A DNA stretch of 8,786 bases from an uncultured Oscillospiraceae bacterium (GCA_900552925.1 USBH01000061.1:1-8786), one strand, 5' to 3'. Numbered from the stretch's first letter, positions 1-6,042 are shown. Numbers and translations are program-made. The notes: a model not told the origin generated them from the letters alone.

Positions 1-49
1 ACGAGATTAGCTGCAGTCTCGTGGGCTCGGAGATGTGTATAAGAGACAG
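1..49 (+). other. Untrimmed Illumina Nextera i7 adapter (artefact, not genomic)
   Basis: Bases 1-7 (acgagat) match the end of the Illumina P7 primer. Bases 8-15 (tagctgca) sit where the 8-base i7 index belongs. Bases 16-30 (gtctcgtgggctcgg) are the Nextera read-2 adapter, and 31-49 (agatgtgtataagagacag) are the 19-bp Tn5 mosaic end. The order and junctions are exactly those of a tagmentation library molecule, so this is library-preparation sequence left on a contig end. From memory the index is the reverse complement of Nextera XT N728; I could not verify that. Translation of the mosaic end gives the tell-tale peptide VYKRQ, so any gene call beginning in this stretch is false. Confidence 0.98.
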
Positions 50-191
50 CTCGGAGCTGGTCGTGCCGGTCATCCGGGACGGCGTTGTCCGCGCGGTGCT
101 CGACATCGACAGCCCGATCCGGAACCGCTTCACGGAGCGGGAGCGCGCCCTCGCCGAAAAAATTGCAGATCTTCTGGCGGCGAAATTCTGA
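50..191 (+). CDS. msrC: Free methionine-(R)-sulfoxide reductase (GAF family), 3' end only
   Basis: Only the last 46 residues plus the TGA stop are present; the 5' part is lost at the adapter junction. The visible tail contains SELVVPVI, then VRAVLDIDSP, then a charged RFTERE helix start. These match the C-terminal half of the single GAF domain in free methionine-R-sulfoxide reductases, cytosolic enzymes that reduce free Met-R-sulfoxide to methionine with thioredoxin as donor. In that family the catalytic cysteines lie upstream of SE(I/L)VVP, so none is visible here. The nitroreductase gene starts 41 bases downstream with its own ribosome binding site and no terminator between, so the two are probably co-transcribed. 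A different GAF-domain protein is possible but the VLDIDSP signature favours this family. Confidence 0.8.
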
Positions 192-220
192 CCGCCGGGT
201 CTGAATATCATCTGAATCTG

Positions 221-228
221 GGAGGAAA
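221..228 (+). promoter_or_regulatory. Ribosome binding site fixing the nitroreductase start
   Basis: ggaggaaa lies 4-5 bases before the ATG at 233. It selects this start and excludes the longer reading frame that runs back through the first gene into adapter sequence. Confidence 0.8.
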
Positions 229-232
229 AGAC

Positions 233-748
233 ATGACGAATGCAGTGATTGAAAACATCCTGACGCGCCGCAGCGTGCGCGCCTTTCAGGAGAAGCCCAT
301 CGCCCGCGAGGCGATCGAGACGCTGCTGCAGTGCGCGACGCACGCGCCCAGCGCGATGAACCGCCAGACGTGGCACTTCTCGGCGGTGCTGAACCCGGAG
401 AAGATCCAGAAGCTCGCCGCCGCGATGGGCAAGGCGCTCGGCAGCCCCAACTACAACCTCTACCGCCCGGCCGCGCTGATCATTCCCTCAAACGAGACGG
501 GGCTGATCAAGACATGGGACAACGCCTGCGCGCTGGAGAACATCTTCCTCGCCGCGCACTCGATGGGCATCGCGTCGGTCTGGATCAACCAGGGCTCGGA
601 TACCTGCAACGATCCCGGCGTGCGCGCGGTCCTGACGGAGCTCGGCGTGCCGGAGGACCACATGGTGTACGGCATGGCGGCGCTCGGCTACGCGGCGGCG
701 GAGCCGAAAGACGTGGAGAAAAAATACCCGGTGACGATCATCGAATAA
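233..748 (+). CDS. Nitroreductase-family FMN oxidoreductase
   Basis: The protein has 171 residues, a normal length for the compact clostridial nitroreductase group. The N-terminal LTRRSVRAF (residues 10-18) is the FMN-phosphate-binding arginine motif. APSAMNRQTWHF (38-49) is the second FMN-contacting loop. GIASVWI and the C-terminal GMAALGY segment complete the fold. Family members bind FMN as dimers and use NAD(P)H to reduce nitroaromatics, quinones or other electrophiles; the physiological substrate cannot be read from sequence. The ATG at 233 is chosen because of its GGAGG site; the same frame stays open upstream into adapter but that is spurious. It follows the methionine sulfoxide reductase fragment by 41 bases, suggesting a small redox operon, and ends at the hairpin at 752-783. 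Confidence 0.92.
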   Translation: MTNAVIENILTRRSVRAFQEKPIAREAIETLLQCATHAPSAMNRQTWHFSAVLNPEKIQKLAAAMGKALGSPNYNLYRPAALIIPSNETGLIKTWDNACALENIFLAAHSMGIASVWINQGSDTCNDPGVRAVLTELGVPEDHMVYGMAALGYAAAEPKDVEKKYPVTIIE

Positions 749-751
749 GGA

Positions 752-783
752 AAAGAGGGCTTCCCGCGAGGCCCTCTTTTTTT
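752..783 (+). terminator. Intrinsic terminator after the nitroreductase gene
   Basis: The arms aagagggc (753-760) and gccctctt (771-778) pair perfectly around a 10-base loop, followed by an uninterrupted T run. It begins a few bases after the stop at 748. Confidence 0.88.
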
Positions 784-825
784 GCGCGCTTTTTCGGGCC
801 GCGCCCGTCTGATCGCTGCAATGCG

Positions 826-831
826 AAGGAG
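826..831 (+). promoter_or_regulatory. Shine-Dalgarno-like aaggag without a well-placed start
   Basis: This is a good anti-16S match, but the only nearby ATG (832) directly abuts it. That ATG opens a 40-codon frame which is not the frame of the 888-1316 gene. It may be a relic of the true start of that gene; see the finding on its 5' end. Confidence 0.35.
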
Positions 832-887
832 ATGGACGGCGATTTCAACAGATTCCATCCCGCTGAAAGAAAAAAACTGGAAAACCA

Positions 888-1316
888 TTGCAAAACCATG
901 CGGCCTTCGTCCAGAAAGAGGGGAACACCTATTACCTGCGCGTGGGCTACCTGAGCGACAGCTTCCTCGACGGGCTCCAGCAGTACTTTAAAAAGCTGTG
1001 CGCGGGCAAGGCCCTTTTCGAGCGCATCCATATGCCGGAAAACCGCAACCGCTGCCTGTACCTGCGGTTTGAAGCGGACGGCTTCTGGCTGGAATGGGAT
1101 GTCGCGCAGACGAAGGGCTTCCAGCAGTGGTCCACCGGGCGCGACGGGGAAAAGGTGTATTACGCGCAGCTCGGCCTGCAGCCGCCCCCGGTGCGGCCCG
1201 GCGGGTACTGGGATTACATCCGCATCATGATTACGAATGCGTTTGACGATTCGGACGATCTGGAATGCTCGCTGATGGGCAGGATCACCGAAAAGAAGCT
1301 GCACAGCCTGACCTGA
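888..1316 (+). CDS. Hypothetical protein, about 142 aa, start uncertain
   Basis: I do not recognise this protein. It is soluble, with no membrane segment or signal peptide. It is rich in aromatic residues (YYLRVGY, FWLEWD, QQWSTGRD, GGYWDY) and has a mixed alpha/beta appearance. Codon use matches the neighbouring genes, which supports it being real from about codon 8 onward. The first available start in frame is TTG at 888, because an in-frame TGA lies at 864-866 and no ATG or GTG lies between. No good ribosome binding site precedes the TTG, while an aaggag at 826-831 is stranded in front of other frames. The N terminus may therefore be longer in reality, with a frameshift between about 835 and 900. 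It is followed by two more small genes on the same strand and may be co-transcribed with them. Confidence 0.65.
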   Translation: MQNHAAFVQKEGNTYYLRVGYLSDSFLDGLQQYFKKLCAGKALFERIHMPENRNRCLYLRFEADGFWLEWDVAQTKGFQQWSTGRDGEKVYYAQLGLQPPPVRPGGYWDYIRIMITNAFDDSDDLECSLMGRITEKKLHSLT

Positions 1317-1384
1317 TGCGGCCGGCGGCAAACGGAAATTGCGGCTTCTGCGCTGGGCACGGCCGGGAAAAGAGAGGGTTCGAT

Positions 1385-1513
1385 ATGGGCGAGTACAACA
1401 CATGCAGCAAATGCGCGTATTGGGTGCACGGCGTCTGCCAGGCGACGAAGGAGCGCAAAAACGACACCGTCTGCACCTGCGGCATGTTCAAAAAGCGTGA
1501 AGAAAACAAGTGA
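1385..1513 (+). CDS. Small cysteine-rich protein, 42 aa, putative metal-binding
   Basis: This short gene begins at ATG 1385 with agagaggg at 1371-1378, six bases upstream, and ends at TGA 1511-1513. The protein carries five cysteines in 42 residues: C7 and C10 as CxxC, C18, then C30 and C32 as CxC, with a histidine at 15 and a lysine-rich tail. The CxxC plus CxC layout looks like a small zinc-ribbon-like or other metal-binding knuckle; that is inference from spacing only. It lies 68 bases after the 142-aa hypothetical gene and 97 bases before the 69-aa gene, all on one strand, with no terminator between. Function is unknown. Alternatively it could be a chance frame, but the ribosome binding site and cysteine pattern argue against that. 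Confidence 0.7.
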   Translation: MGEYNTCSKCAYWVHGVCQATKERKNDTVCTCGMFKKREENK

Positions 1514-1610
1514 ACGCGTAAAGGGGAAAATCTGCGGCTGTTCAAAAGGCGGGGTGTCCTGCCGGGCGGCTGCATATAAAAAACACAACAAAAGAAAGAG
1601 GGAAAGAACG

Positions 1611-1820
1611 ATGGACAAGAGAGATCTGGAAGCGCTGAAGAACTGGCTGGACCGCACGGGGAACCTGCCCCGGTATCAGGAGGACCTGATCGACGACGCG
1701 ATCTACAACATTCAGAACGGTTCGACGTACCGCGCCGAGCAGGCCCTGAAGACGATGGCGCGGAATTACCGCAACGAAAACAATTCCGAGGCGGAAAGGG
1801 CCGTCGAGCGGTTGCTGTAA
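1611..1820 (+). CDS. Small hypothetical protein, 69 aa
   Basis: ATG 1611 is preceded by the purine-rich gaaagagggaaag, which serves as ribosome binding site, and the frame stops with TAA at 1818-1820. The product is a charged, helix-rich soluble protein. The first helix is DLEALKNWLDR, a middle stretch reads YQEDLIDDAIYNIQNG, and a C-terminal helix runs from about YRAEQALKTM to the end. There are no cysteines and no membrane segment. I do not recognise the family; the make-up would suit a small helical bundle acting as a binding or regulatory partner, but that is a guess. A strong terminator begins 14 bases after the stop, so this is the last gene of the small-gene cluster. Confidence 0.8.
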   Translation: MDKRDLEALKNWLDRTGNLPRYQEDLIDDAIYNIQNGSTYRAEQALKTMARNYRNENNSEAERAVERLL

Positions 1821-1834
1821 GCGAACGCGCAGAA

Positions 1835-1862
1835 GGGGCGCCCCGCGGGGCGCCCTCTTTTT
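1835..1862 (+). terminator. Strong GC-rich intrinsic terminator
   Basis: The arms ggggcgccc (1835-1843) and gggcgccct (1848-1856) pair over nine base pairs with one G-T wobble and a four-base loop (cgcg). A tail of ctcttttt follows. It ends the cluster of small genes before the MFS promoter. Confidence 0.9.
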
Positions 1863-1915
1863 GCGCCCAGCGCGGAAAACGCAGGAAATTCCCCCTTGCA
1901 GGCGGTTTTTCTCCC

Positions 1916-1944
1916 TTGCGGCGCGCGATACGCCATGATAAAAT
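1916..1944 (+). promoter_or_regulatory. Probable sigma-A promoter for the MFS gene
   Basis: TTGCGG at 1916-1921 and TAAAAT at 1939-1944 are separated by 17 bases, inside the 142-base gap between the terminator and the MFS start. The -35 is imperfect, so strength is uncertain. The implied leader is about 50 bases. Confidence 0.5.
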
Positions 1945-2004
1945 ATCACTGTATCCGAAGTGCGGCGCACGGCCGCGCGTCATTCTGTTTTGGGGGGAAT
2001 CCTT

Positions 2005-3183
2005 ATGAACGAAAAGAACGGTGCAAAAGCGGGCCGCGGGCGGCTGATCGTATACTGCCTGTTCGGCCTGATGTTCTTTTTCTCGATCTCCGCGACGATG
2101 ACCGGCATCCTGATCCCGGACATGACGGCGCATTACGCCTTGTCCTACGGGCAGGTCGGCCTGATCGGCTCGGTGCAGAGCGTCGGCGGCTTTGCGGCGA
2201 CGCTGCTCGGCGGCGTGCTTTCCGACCGCTTCCCGAAGCTGCGGCTGATCTGCATCATGTTTGCGGTCTACACGCTGATGCTGTACGCCCTCGGCCTCGT
2301 GCCGCCGTATGGGCTGCTGATCGCCTGCTTCCTCGTCCTCGGCACCGCGAACAGCTTTCTGAATCTGCTGATCAGCGCGTATATTTCCGAGCGCTGCCCG
2401 GACAAGCGCACGTCCTACCTCAACATCTGCCACGCGTTTTACGGCCTCGGCTCGCTCGCCGGCCCGATCTACGCCTCGGTGCTGCTCGAGATCGGCATCG
2501 CATGGAACCACACGTTCCTGTGGTTCGGCGTGTTCTGCACGGCGGTCACGCTGCTGCTCGTTTTCATCTGCCGCTGGGATGACGCCGCGGCGCAGCAGCG
2601 CGCGGGGAAGGGTTCGATCCTCGCGCTGCTCAAAAACCCGGGGCTGCTGCTCGTCAGCTTCGCGTGCCTGCTCTATATGGGCCAGCAGAGCGCGGTGAAC
2701 CTCTGGATCGCCTCCTATGTCGAGACGGAACTCAACAGCGCCGCGGCGGCGGGCGCGTCGCTGACGCTGTACTGGACCGGCGTCATGCTCGGGCGCTTCC
2801 TGCAGTCGGCCCTGAGCCGCCGGGTCGACCCGGGCCGCTGGCTCTGCGTCTGCTGCACGATTTCGGCTGCGATGATGACGGCGGCGCTCCTGCGCCGGGA
2901 CGCGATTGTCCTCACGGCCGTGCTCTGCATCGGTGCGGTGCTGACCGGCGCGGCGTTCCCCTCGATGATGGCGATGGGCTGCGCCTGCTGCCCGGAGCAG
3001 GCCGGCGCCGCGACCTCGGTGGTCTGCCTCGGCTCGACGATCGGCGGCATGGTCATCCCGCCGCTGGTCGGCCTTCTGGCGGAGCAGATCTCGTTCTCCG
3101 CGGCGATCTATGTGATCCCGGTCACGCTGGTGCTCTGCTCGCTCGTGCTGATGGCCTGCGTGCGGCGCAAAAATTTTTCCTGA
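2005..3183 (+). CDS. MFS transporter (sugar/fucose-permease-like)
   Basis: The 392-residue protein is about the normal size for a 12-helix major facilitator. The first transmembrane helix spans roughly residues 14-37. The second is followed by GGVLSDRFPKL (69-79), the MFS motif A loop with D74-R75. A short hydrophilic loop near residues 188-204 (CRWDDAAAQQRAGKG) separates the two six-helix halves. The second half contains LYWTGVMLGR, which resembles the FucP/GlcP-type sugar permease branch. It should sit in the inner membrane and move a small solute with protons; the substrate cannot be told and the sugar assignment is tentative. ATG 2005 is chosen over the upstream in-frame ATG at 1960 because a G-rich element (1992-1997) lies at proper distance and the upstream extension is hydrophilic and not MFS-like. 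It is probably a single-gene transcript. Confidence 0.9.
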   Translation: MNEKNGAKAGRGRLIVYCLFGLMFFFSISATMTGILIPDMTAHYALSYGQVGLIGSVQSVGGFAATLLGGVLSDRFPKLRLICIMFAVYTLMLYALGLVPPYGLLIACFLVLGTANSFLNLLISAYISERCPDKRTSYLNICHAFYGLGSLAGPIYASVLLEIGIAWNHTFLWFGVFCTAVTLLLVFICRWDDAAAQQRAGKGSILALLKNPGLLLVSFACLLYMGQQSAVNLWIASYVETELNSAAAAGASLTLYWTGVMLGRFLQSALSRRVDPGRWLCVCCTISAAMMTAALLRRDAIVLTAVLCIGAVLTGAAFPSMMAMGCACCPEQAGAATSVVCLGSTIGGMVIPPLVGLLAEQISFSAAIYVIPVTLVLCSLVLMACVRRKNFS

Positions 3184-3210
3184 ATTTTGCCGTATCCGGT
3201 TCGCAGGCAG

Positions 3211-3239
3211 TTGAAAATTGGGGAAAGGTATGCTAGAAT
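3211..3239 (+). promoter_or_regulatory. Strong sigma-A promoter for the MATE gene
   Basis: TTGAAA (3211-3216) and TAGAAT (3234-3239) are spaced by exactly 17 bases, with an extended TGC just before the -10 (3231-3233). Transcription should begin near 3246, giving a leader of about 75 bases. This is the best promoter on the plus strand in the window. Confidence 0.8.
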
Positions 3240-3251
3240 AAGCGGCGATAC

Positions 3252-3277
3252 GCCAAAAAAGCGCGGGGCTTTTCGGC
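3252..3277 (+). promoter_or_regulatory. Hairpin in the leader of the MATE transcript
   Basis: aaaagc (3257-3262) pairs with gctttt (3268-3273) around a five-base loop. Flanking gcc (3252-3254) and ggc (3275-3277) could extend the stem past a small mismatch. It lies just downstream of the expected transcription start. A regulatory role is possible but unproven, and the short T stretch makes only a weak terminator. Confidence 0.3.
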
Positions 3278-3320
3278 AGAACGAATGCAGATTTTCAATG
3301 CGGTAAGAGGAGCGGAGAAT

Positions 3321-4709
3321 ATGGAGAAAACGGAAAATTCAATTGTAGACGGCGTGATCTGGAAGCAGCTTCTGCTGTTCTTTTTCCCGATTCTGATCGG
3401 GACCTTCTTCCAGCAGCTCTACAATACGGTCGATACGGTCGTCGTCGGCCAGTATGTCGGCAAGGAGGCGCTCGCGGCTGTGGGCACGACCGGCACGGTC
3501 ATCAACCTGCTGGTCGGCTTCTTCGTCGGCGTTTCGTCGGGCGCGACGGTCATCGTCTCGCAGTTCTTCGGCGCGGAGGACCGCGAGAACGTCTCGAAGG
3601 CCGTGCACACCTCGATGGCGCTGGCGATCGTCGGCGGCGTCGTCATCATGGTCGTCGGCTTCGTTTCGGCGCGCCCGGTGCTCGTCGCGATGAGCGTGCC
3701 CGAGGAGATTCTGGAGGACGCGCTGCTGTACATGAACGTCTACTATGCGGGCATCATCGCCAACATGATCTACAACATCGGCACCGGCATCCTGCGCGCG
3801 ATCGGCGACTCGCGCATGCCGCTGTATATCCTGATCGTTTGCTGCCTTGCGAACGTCGTGCTCGATCTGCTGTTCGTCGTCGTTTTCCACTGGGCCGTGT
3901 TCGGCGTGGCGTTCGCGACGGTGCTCTCGCAGGTCATCAGCGCCGCGCTGATTCTGGTGCGCCTGATGCGGACGCGCGAATCCTACCGCGTGGAGCTGCG
4001 GAAGATCCGCTTCGATGCGAGCATCCTGCGCAACGTCATCCGCATCGGCCTGCCGGCGGGCCTGCAGTCGGTCATGTACTCGTTCTCGAACATTTTCATT
4101 CAGGCCAGCATCAACGGCTTCGGCACCGACGCGATCGCAGCCTGGGCGGCGATCGGCAAGATCGACGGCTTTATCTGGATGGTCATGAACGCGTTCGGCA
4201 TCTCGGTCACGACGTTTGTCGGCCAGAACTTCGGCGCCCGCCGCTACGACCGCGTCAAGCGCTGCACGCGCGTCGGACTTTTGATGGCGCTCGGCACGAC
4301 GATCGTGCTCAGCGCGCTGCTCTTCGTGTTCCGCGAGCCGCTGCTGCGCTTCTTCACCGGCGACGACGCCGTCGTGCGCATCGGCGCGAACTTCTTCATG
4401 ATCCTCGCGCCGTCGTACTTCACGTTCGTCTTTATCGAGATCTTTTCGGGCGCGATCCGCGGCGCGGGCGAGGCGCTGCAGCCGATGCTGATCACCTGCT
4501 TCGGCGTGTGCGGCCTGCGGATCCTGTGGCTGATTATCGCGGTGCCGCTGTGGCCGACGATGGAGATGGTCGCGATGAACTACCCGGCCACATGGGTGGT
4601 GACGGCGATCGTGTTCATCGCCTACTATGCGCGCTTCAAGTGGCTCGACCGCTGCATCCGCCGCGAGCACGACCCGTCGCACGTCACGCTGGAAGCGAAG
4701 AAGGCCTGA
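3321..4709 (+). CDS. MATE-family multidrug/cation efflux transporter
   Basis: The 462-residue integral membrane protein has the usual length and 12-helix profile of MATE (NorM/DinF-like) exporters, which expel cationic drugs or metabolites in exchange for Na+ or H+. The N-terminal half carries LYNTVDTVVVGQYVG (33-47) followed by ALAAVGTTG, the family signature. The second half repeats the pattern from about residue 239 (IRIGLPAGLQ, then DAIAAWAAIGKIDGF and VGQNFGA), showing the internal two-fold duplication. ATG 3321 is chosen over the in-frame ATG at 3285 because aagaggag (3305-3312) is eight bases ahead of it and the extra 12 residues are not family-like. It has its own strong promoter. The C terminus ends in a short charged tail, and a terminator follows within 25 bases. 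The exported substrate is unknown. Confidence 0.94.
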   Translation: MEKTENSIVDGVIWKQLLLFFFPILIGTFFQQLYNTVDTVVVGQYVGKEALAAVGTTGTVINLLVGFFVGVSSGATVIVSQFFGAEDRENVSKAVHTSMALAIVGGVVIMVVGFVSARPVLVAMSVPEEILEDALLYMNVYYAGIIANMIYNIGTGILRAIGDSRMPLYILIVCCLANVVLDLLFVVVFHWAVFGVAFATVLSQVISAALILVRLMRTRESYRVELRKIRFDASILRNVIRIGLPAGLQSVMYSFSNIFIQASINGFGTDAIAAWAAIGKIDGFIWMVMNAFGISVTTFVGQNFGARRYDRVKRCTRVGLLMALGTTIVLSALLFVFREPLLRFFTGDDAVVRIGANFFMILAPSYFTFVFIEIFSGAIRGAGEALQPMLITCFGVCGLRILWLIIAVPLWPTMEMVAMNYPATWVVTAIVFIAYYARFKWLDRCIRREHDPSHVTLEAKKA

Positions 4710-4729
4710 CCAAAAAACTGACGATAAAG

Positions 4730-4766
4730 AAGGACGCTGGCTTATTATAAGCCGGCGTCCTTTTTT
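4730..4766 (+). terminator. Intrinsic terminator between convergent MATE and rubrerythrin genes
   Basis: A 15-bp stem runs from 4730-4744 to 4748-4762 with a three-base loop and one T-G wobble, followed by tttttt. On the opposite strand the stem is followed by CTTTATC-like sequence, so it may also stop transcription arriving from rubrerythrin (stop at 4781-4783). It is best read as bidirectional. Confidence 0.92.
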
Positions 4767-4780
4767 GTAGTTGTATAGAA

Positions 4781-5323
4781 TCAATAATTCTTCGCGCGGA
4801 GCTCGAAGTAGGCCTTCGGATGCGCGCAGACCGGACAGACTTCCGGGGCGGTCTTGCCGACGTGGATGTGGCCGCAGTTTCTGCAGATCCAGACCATGTC
4901 GCCGTCTCTCGAGAAGACGATGCCCTCCTCGATGTTCGCGAGCAGCTTTCTGTAGCGCTCCTCGTGCTCCTTCTCGATCGCCGCGACCTGCTCGAACAGG
5001 TAGGCGATGTGGTCGAAGCCCTCGGCCTTCGCGTCCTCGGCGAAGCTCTTGTACATGTCGGTCCACTCGTAGTTCTCGCCCTCGGCGGCGTCCTTCAGGT
5101 TCGCGACCGTGTCCGGAACGTTGCCGTCATGCAGGAGCTTGAACCAGATCTTCGCGTGCTCCTTCTCGTTGTTTGCGGTTTCGGTGAAAAGCTCGGCAAT
5201 CTGCTCGTAGCCGTCCTTCTTCGCCTTCGATGCGTAATAGGTGTACTTGTTTCTCGCCTGCGACTCGCCGGCAAAGGCGGCCATCAGGTTCGCTTCGGTC
5301 TTTGTGCCCTTTAAGTCTTTCAT
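4781..5323 (-). CDS. rbr: Rubrerythrin
   Basis: The 180-residue protein is a full-length classical rubrerythrin, a cytosolic non-haem iron peroxidase that protects anaerobes by reducing hydrogen peroxide. The N-terminal ferritin-like four-helix bundle supplies the di-iron ligands: E20 in AGESQARN, E53 and H56 in NNEKEH, E83 and E86 in [10 protein letters not shown], and E117 and H120 in IEKEH. The C-terminal rubredoxin-like domain has both iron-binding pairs, CRNC (C147, C150) and CPVC (C163, C166). All key residues are intact. The start ATG at 5323 is preceded on the minus strand by AAGGAGG at eight bases. It is transcribed alone from a strong promoter at 5404-5432. Family knowledge suggests peroxide-responsive (PerR-type) control, but I did not find a convincing PerR box. 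Confidence 0.98.
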   Translation of the reverse strand: MKDLKGTKTEANLMAAFAGESQARNKYTYYASKAKKDGYEQIAELFTETANNEKEHAKIWFKLLHDGNVPDTVANLKDAAEGENYEWTDMYKSFAEDAKAEGFDHIAYLFEQVAAIEKEHEERYRKLLANIEEGIVFSRDGDMVWICRNCGHIHVGKTAPEVCPVCAHPKAYFELRAKNY

Positions 5324-5366
5324 ACCAGTTTCCTCCTTGCTTTCTGTCTACAGTCTTTCCATTTTC

Positions 5367-5390
5367 AGGCGGTTTATACGCCGCCTTTTT
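5367..5390. promoter_or_regulatory. Hairpin in the rubrerythrin leader; terminator-like on the plus strand
   Basis: aggcgg (5367-5372) pairs with ccgcct (5381-5386) around an eight-base loop. Read on the plus strand it is followed by five Ts and looks like an intrinsic terminator, though no plus-strand gene precedes it directly. Read on the minus strand it forms a hairpin in the roughly 73-base 5' leader of the rubrerythrin mRNA, about 45 bases before the start codon. Confidence 0.55.
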
Positions 5391-5403
5391 GTTCACTGAT
5401 TCT

Positions 5404-5432
5404 ATTATATACCAGTGTGCTGGAAAAAGCAA
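5404..5432 (-). promoter_or_regulatory. Strong sigma-A promoter of rubrerythrin
   Basis: On the minus strand TTGCTT (5432-5427) and a perfect TATAAT (5409-5404) are spaced by exactly 17 bases. Immediately upstream, 5437-5462 is almost pure A/T and could act as an UP element. The spacer holds the inverted repeat CCAG-N4-CTGG (5412-5423), where a repressor could bind. Expected transcription start is near 5397. Confidence 0.85.
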
Positions 5433-5471
5433 GCCCAAAAATAAAAATCATTCTTATTTTTTGTTGGGGCT
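5424..5471 (-). terminator. Possible terminator of the DAHP synthase-phosphatase operon
   Basis: On the minus strand AGCCC (5471-5467) pairs with GGGCT (5436-5432), and an inner 8-bp A/T stem pairs 5454-5461 with 5437-5444 past a five-base bulge. TGCTTTTT follows. The AT-rich stem is weak and the element overlaps the rubrerythrin -35 and possible UP element, so the call is tentative. It is the only hairpin with a T tail after the phosphatase stop. Confidence 0.4.
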
Positions 5472-5511
5472 GCAGAAAACGGCATGGCCGCGCAGAAAAC
5501 CGGGCGGCGGG

Positions 5512-6042
5512 TTACAGGTCGAATTCCAGCACGCCGCAGTTGGGCATTTTGAAGGCGGCGTAGTCCTCGTTCGGCACGTCGAGAAAATACGTGCGGAGCA
5601 TCCGGCAGATGCCGCCGTGGCACACGAGCAGCGTCGGCTCGCCGCCCTGCGCCTTCAGCTCGTCGAGCAGCGGGTACAGCCGCCCGGCGAGGTCCAGCAT
5701 CGACTCGCCGCCGGGGTAGCGCACGGCGAACTGGCGTTTGTTCCGGTTGAAGGCCTCGCCGTCCCAGTCCGTGTTCTCGTAGATGCCGTAGTCCTGCTCG
5801 ATCAGGCGCGGATCGGTTTCGATCGTTTCGACGCCGATCTCGCGGGCGATCAGCTGCGCCGTGTGCTGGGCGCGGCGCATCGGCGACGCGATGATGCGCC
5901 GGATGCCGCAGCCGATGAGGCTCTGCCCGGCCTCAATGGCCTGGCGGACGCCCGTCTCGGTCAGGTCGATGTCGGTGCGGCCGCAGACGCGGTGCGCGGC
6001 GTTCATCGGCGTTTCGCCGTGGCGCGTTATGTACAGTTTCAT
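5512..6042 (-). CDS. Histidine phosphatase (phosphoglycerate-mutase-like) protein
   Basis: The 176-residue protein belongs to the histidine phosphatase superfamily. TRHGET (6-11) provides the phosphorylated H8 with R7. SPMRRAQHTA (53-62) gives the second arginine, E82 in LIEQDYG is the usual acidic residue, and H142 in VCHGG is the second catalytic histidine, so the active site is complete. Such proteins include cofactor-dependent phosphoglycerate mutases, alpha-ribazole phosphatases and broad phosphatases; the small size and lack of mutase-specific insertions favour a phosphatase of unknown substrate. The ATG at 6042 is preceded by AAAGGAG on the minus strand; a longer frame starting inside the DAHP synthase gene is rejected. 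It follows that gene by 29 bases and is probably the last gene of the operon. Confidence 0.93.
   Translation of the reverse strand: MKLYITRHGETPMNAAHRVCGRTDIDLTETGVRQAIEAGQSLIGCGIRRIIASPMRRAQHTAQLIAREIGVETIETDPRLIEQDYGIYENTDWDGEAFNRNKRQFAVRYPGGESMLDLAGRLYPLLDELKAQGGEPTLLVCHGGICRMLRTYFLDVPNEDYAAFKMPNCGVLEFDL

Noticed and set aside
31..49. Tn5 mosaic end taken as a natural transposon end
   Set aside because: It is joined directly to Illumina read-2 adapter, index and P7 sequence, so it comes from tagmentation rather than a resident element.
200..217. Direct repeat of tctgaat upstream of the nitroreductase
   Set aside because: Two 7-base copies are too short to separate from chance and nothing else supports an operator.
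35..232. Long reading frame from 35 leading into the nitroreductase
   Set aside because: It starts inside adapter sequence and runs out of frame over the methionine sulfoxide reductase tail; the ribosome binding site at 221-228 sets the start at 233.
1285..2511. 408-codon minus-strand frame across the small genes and MFS
   Set aside because: It is a compositional shadow with no domain signature, crossing a strong terminator and promoter of the opposite strand.
3339..5066. 575-codon open frame on the minus strand opposite the MATE gene
   Set aside because: It is extremely rich in R, D, A, E and H, as expected when a GC-biased gene is read backwards. The MATE and rubrerythrin frames explain the same bases with full family motifs.
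5437..5462. PerR or Fur box upstream of rubrerythrin
   Set aside because: The AT-rich inverted repeat lacks the TTATAAT-N-ATTATAA or TGATAAT-N-ATTATCA core; it is better read as an UP element or weak terminator stem.
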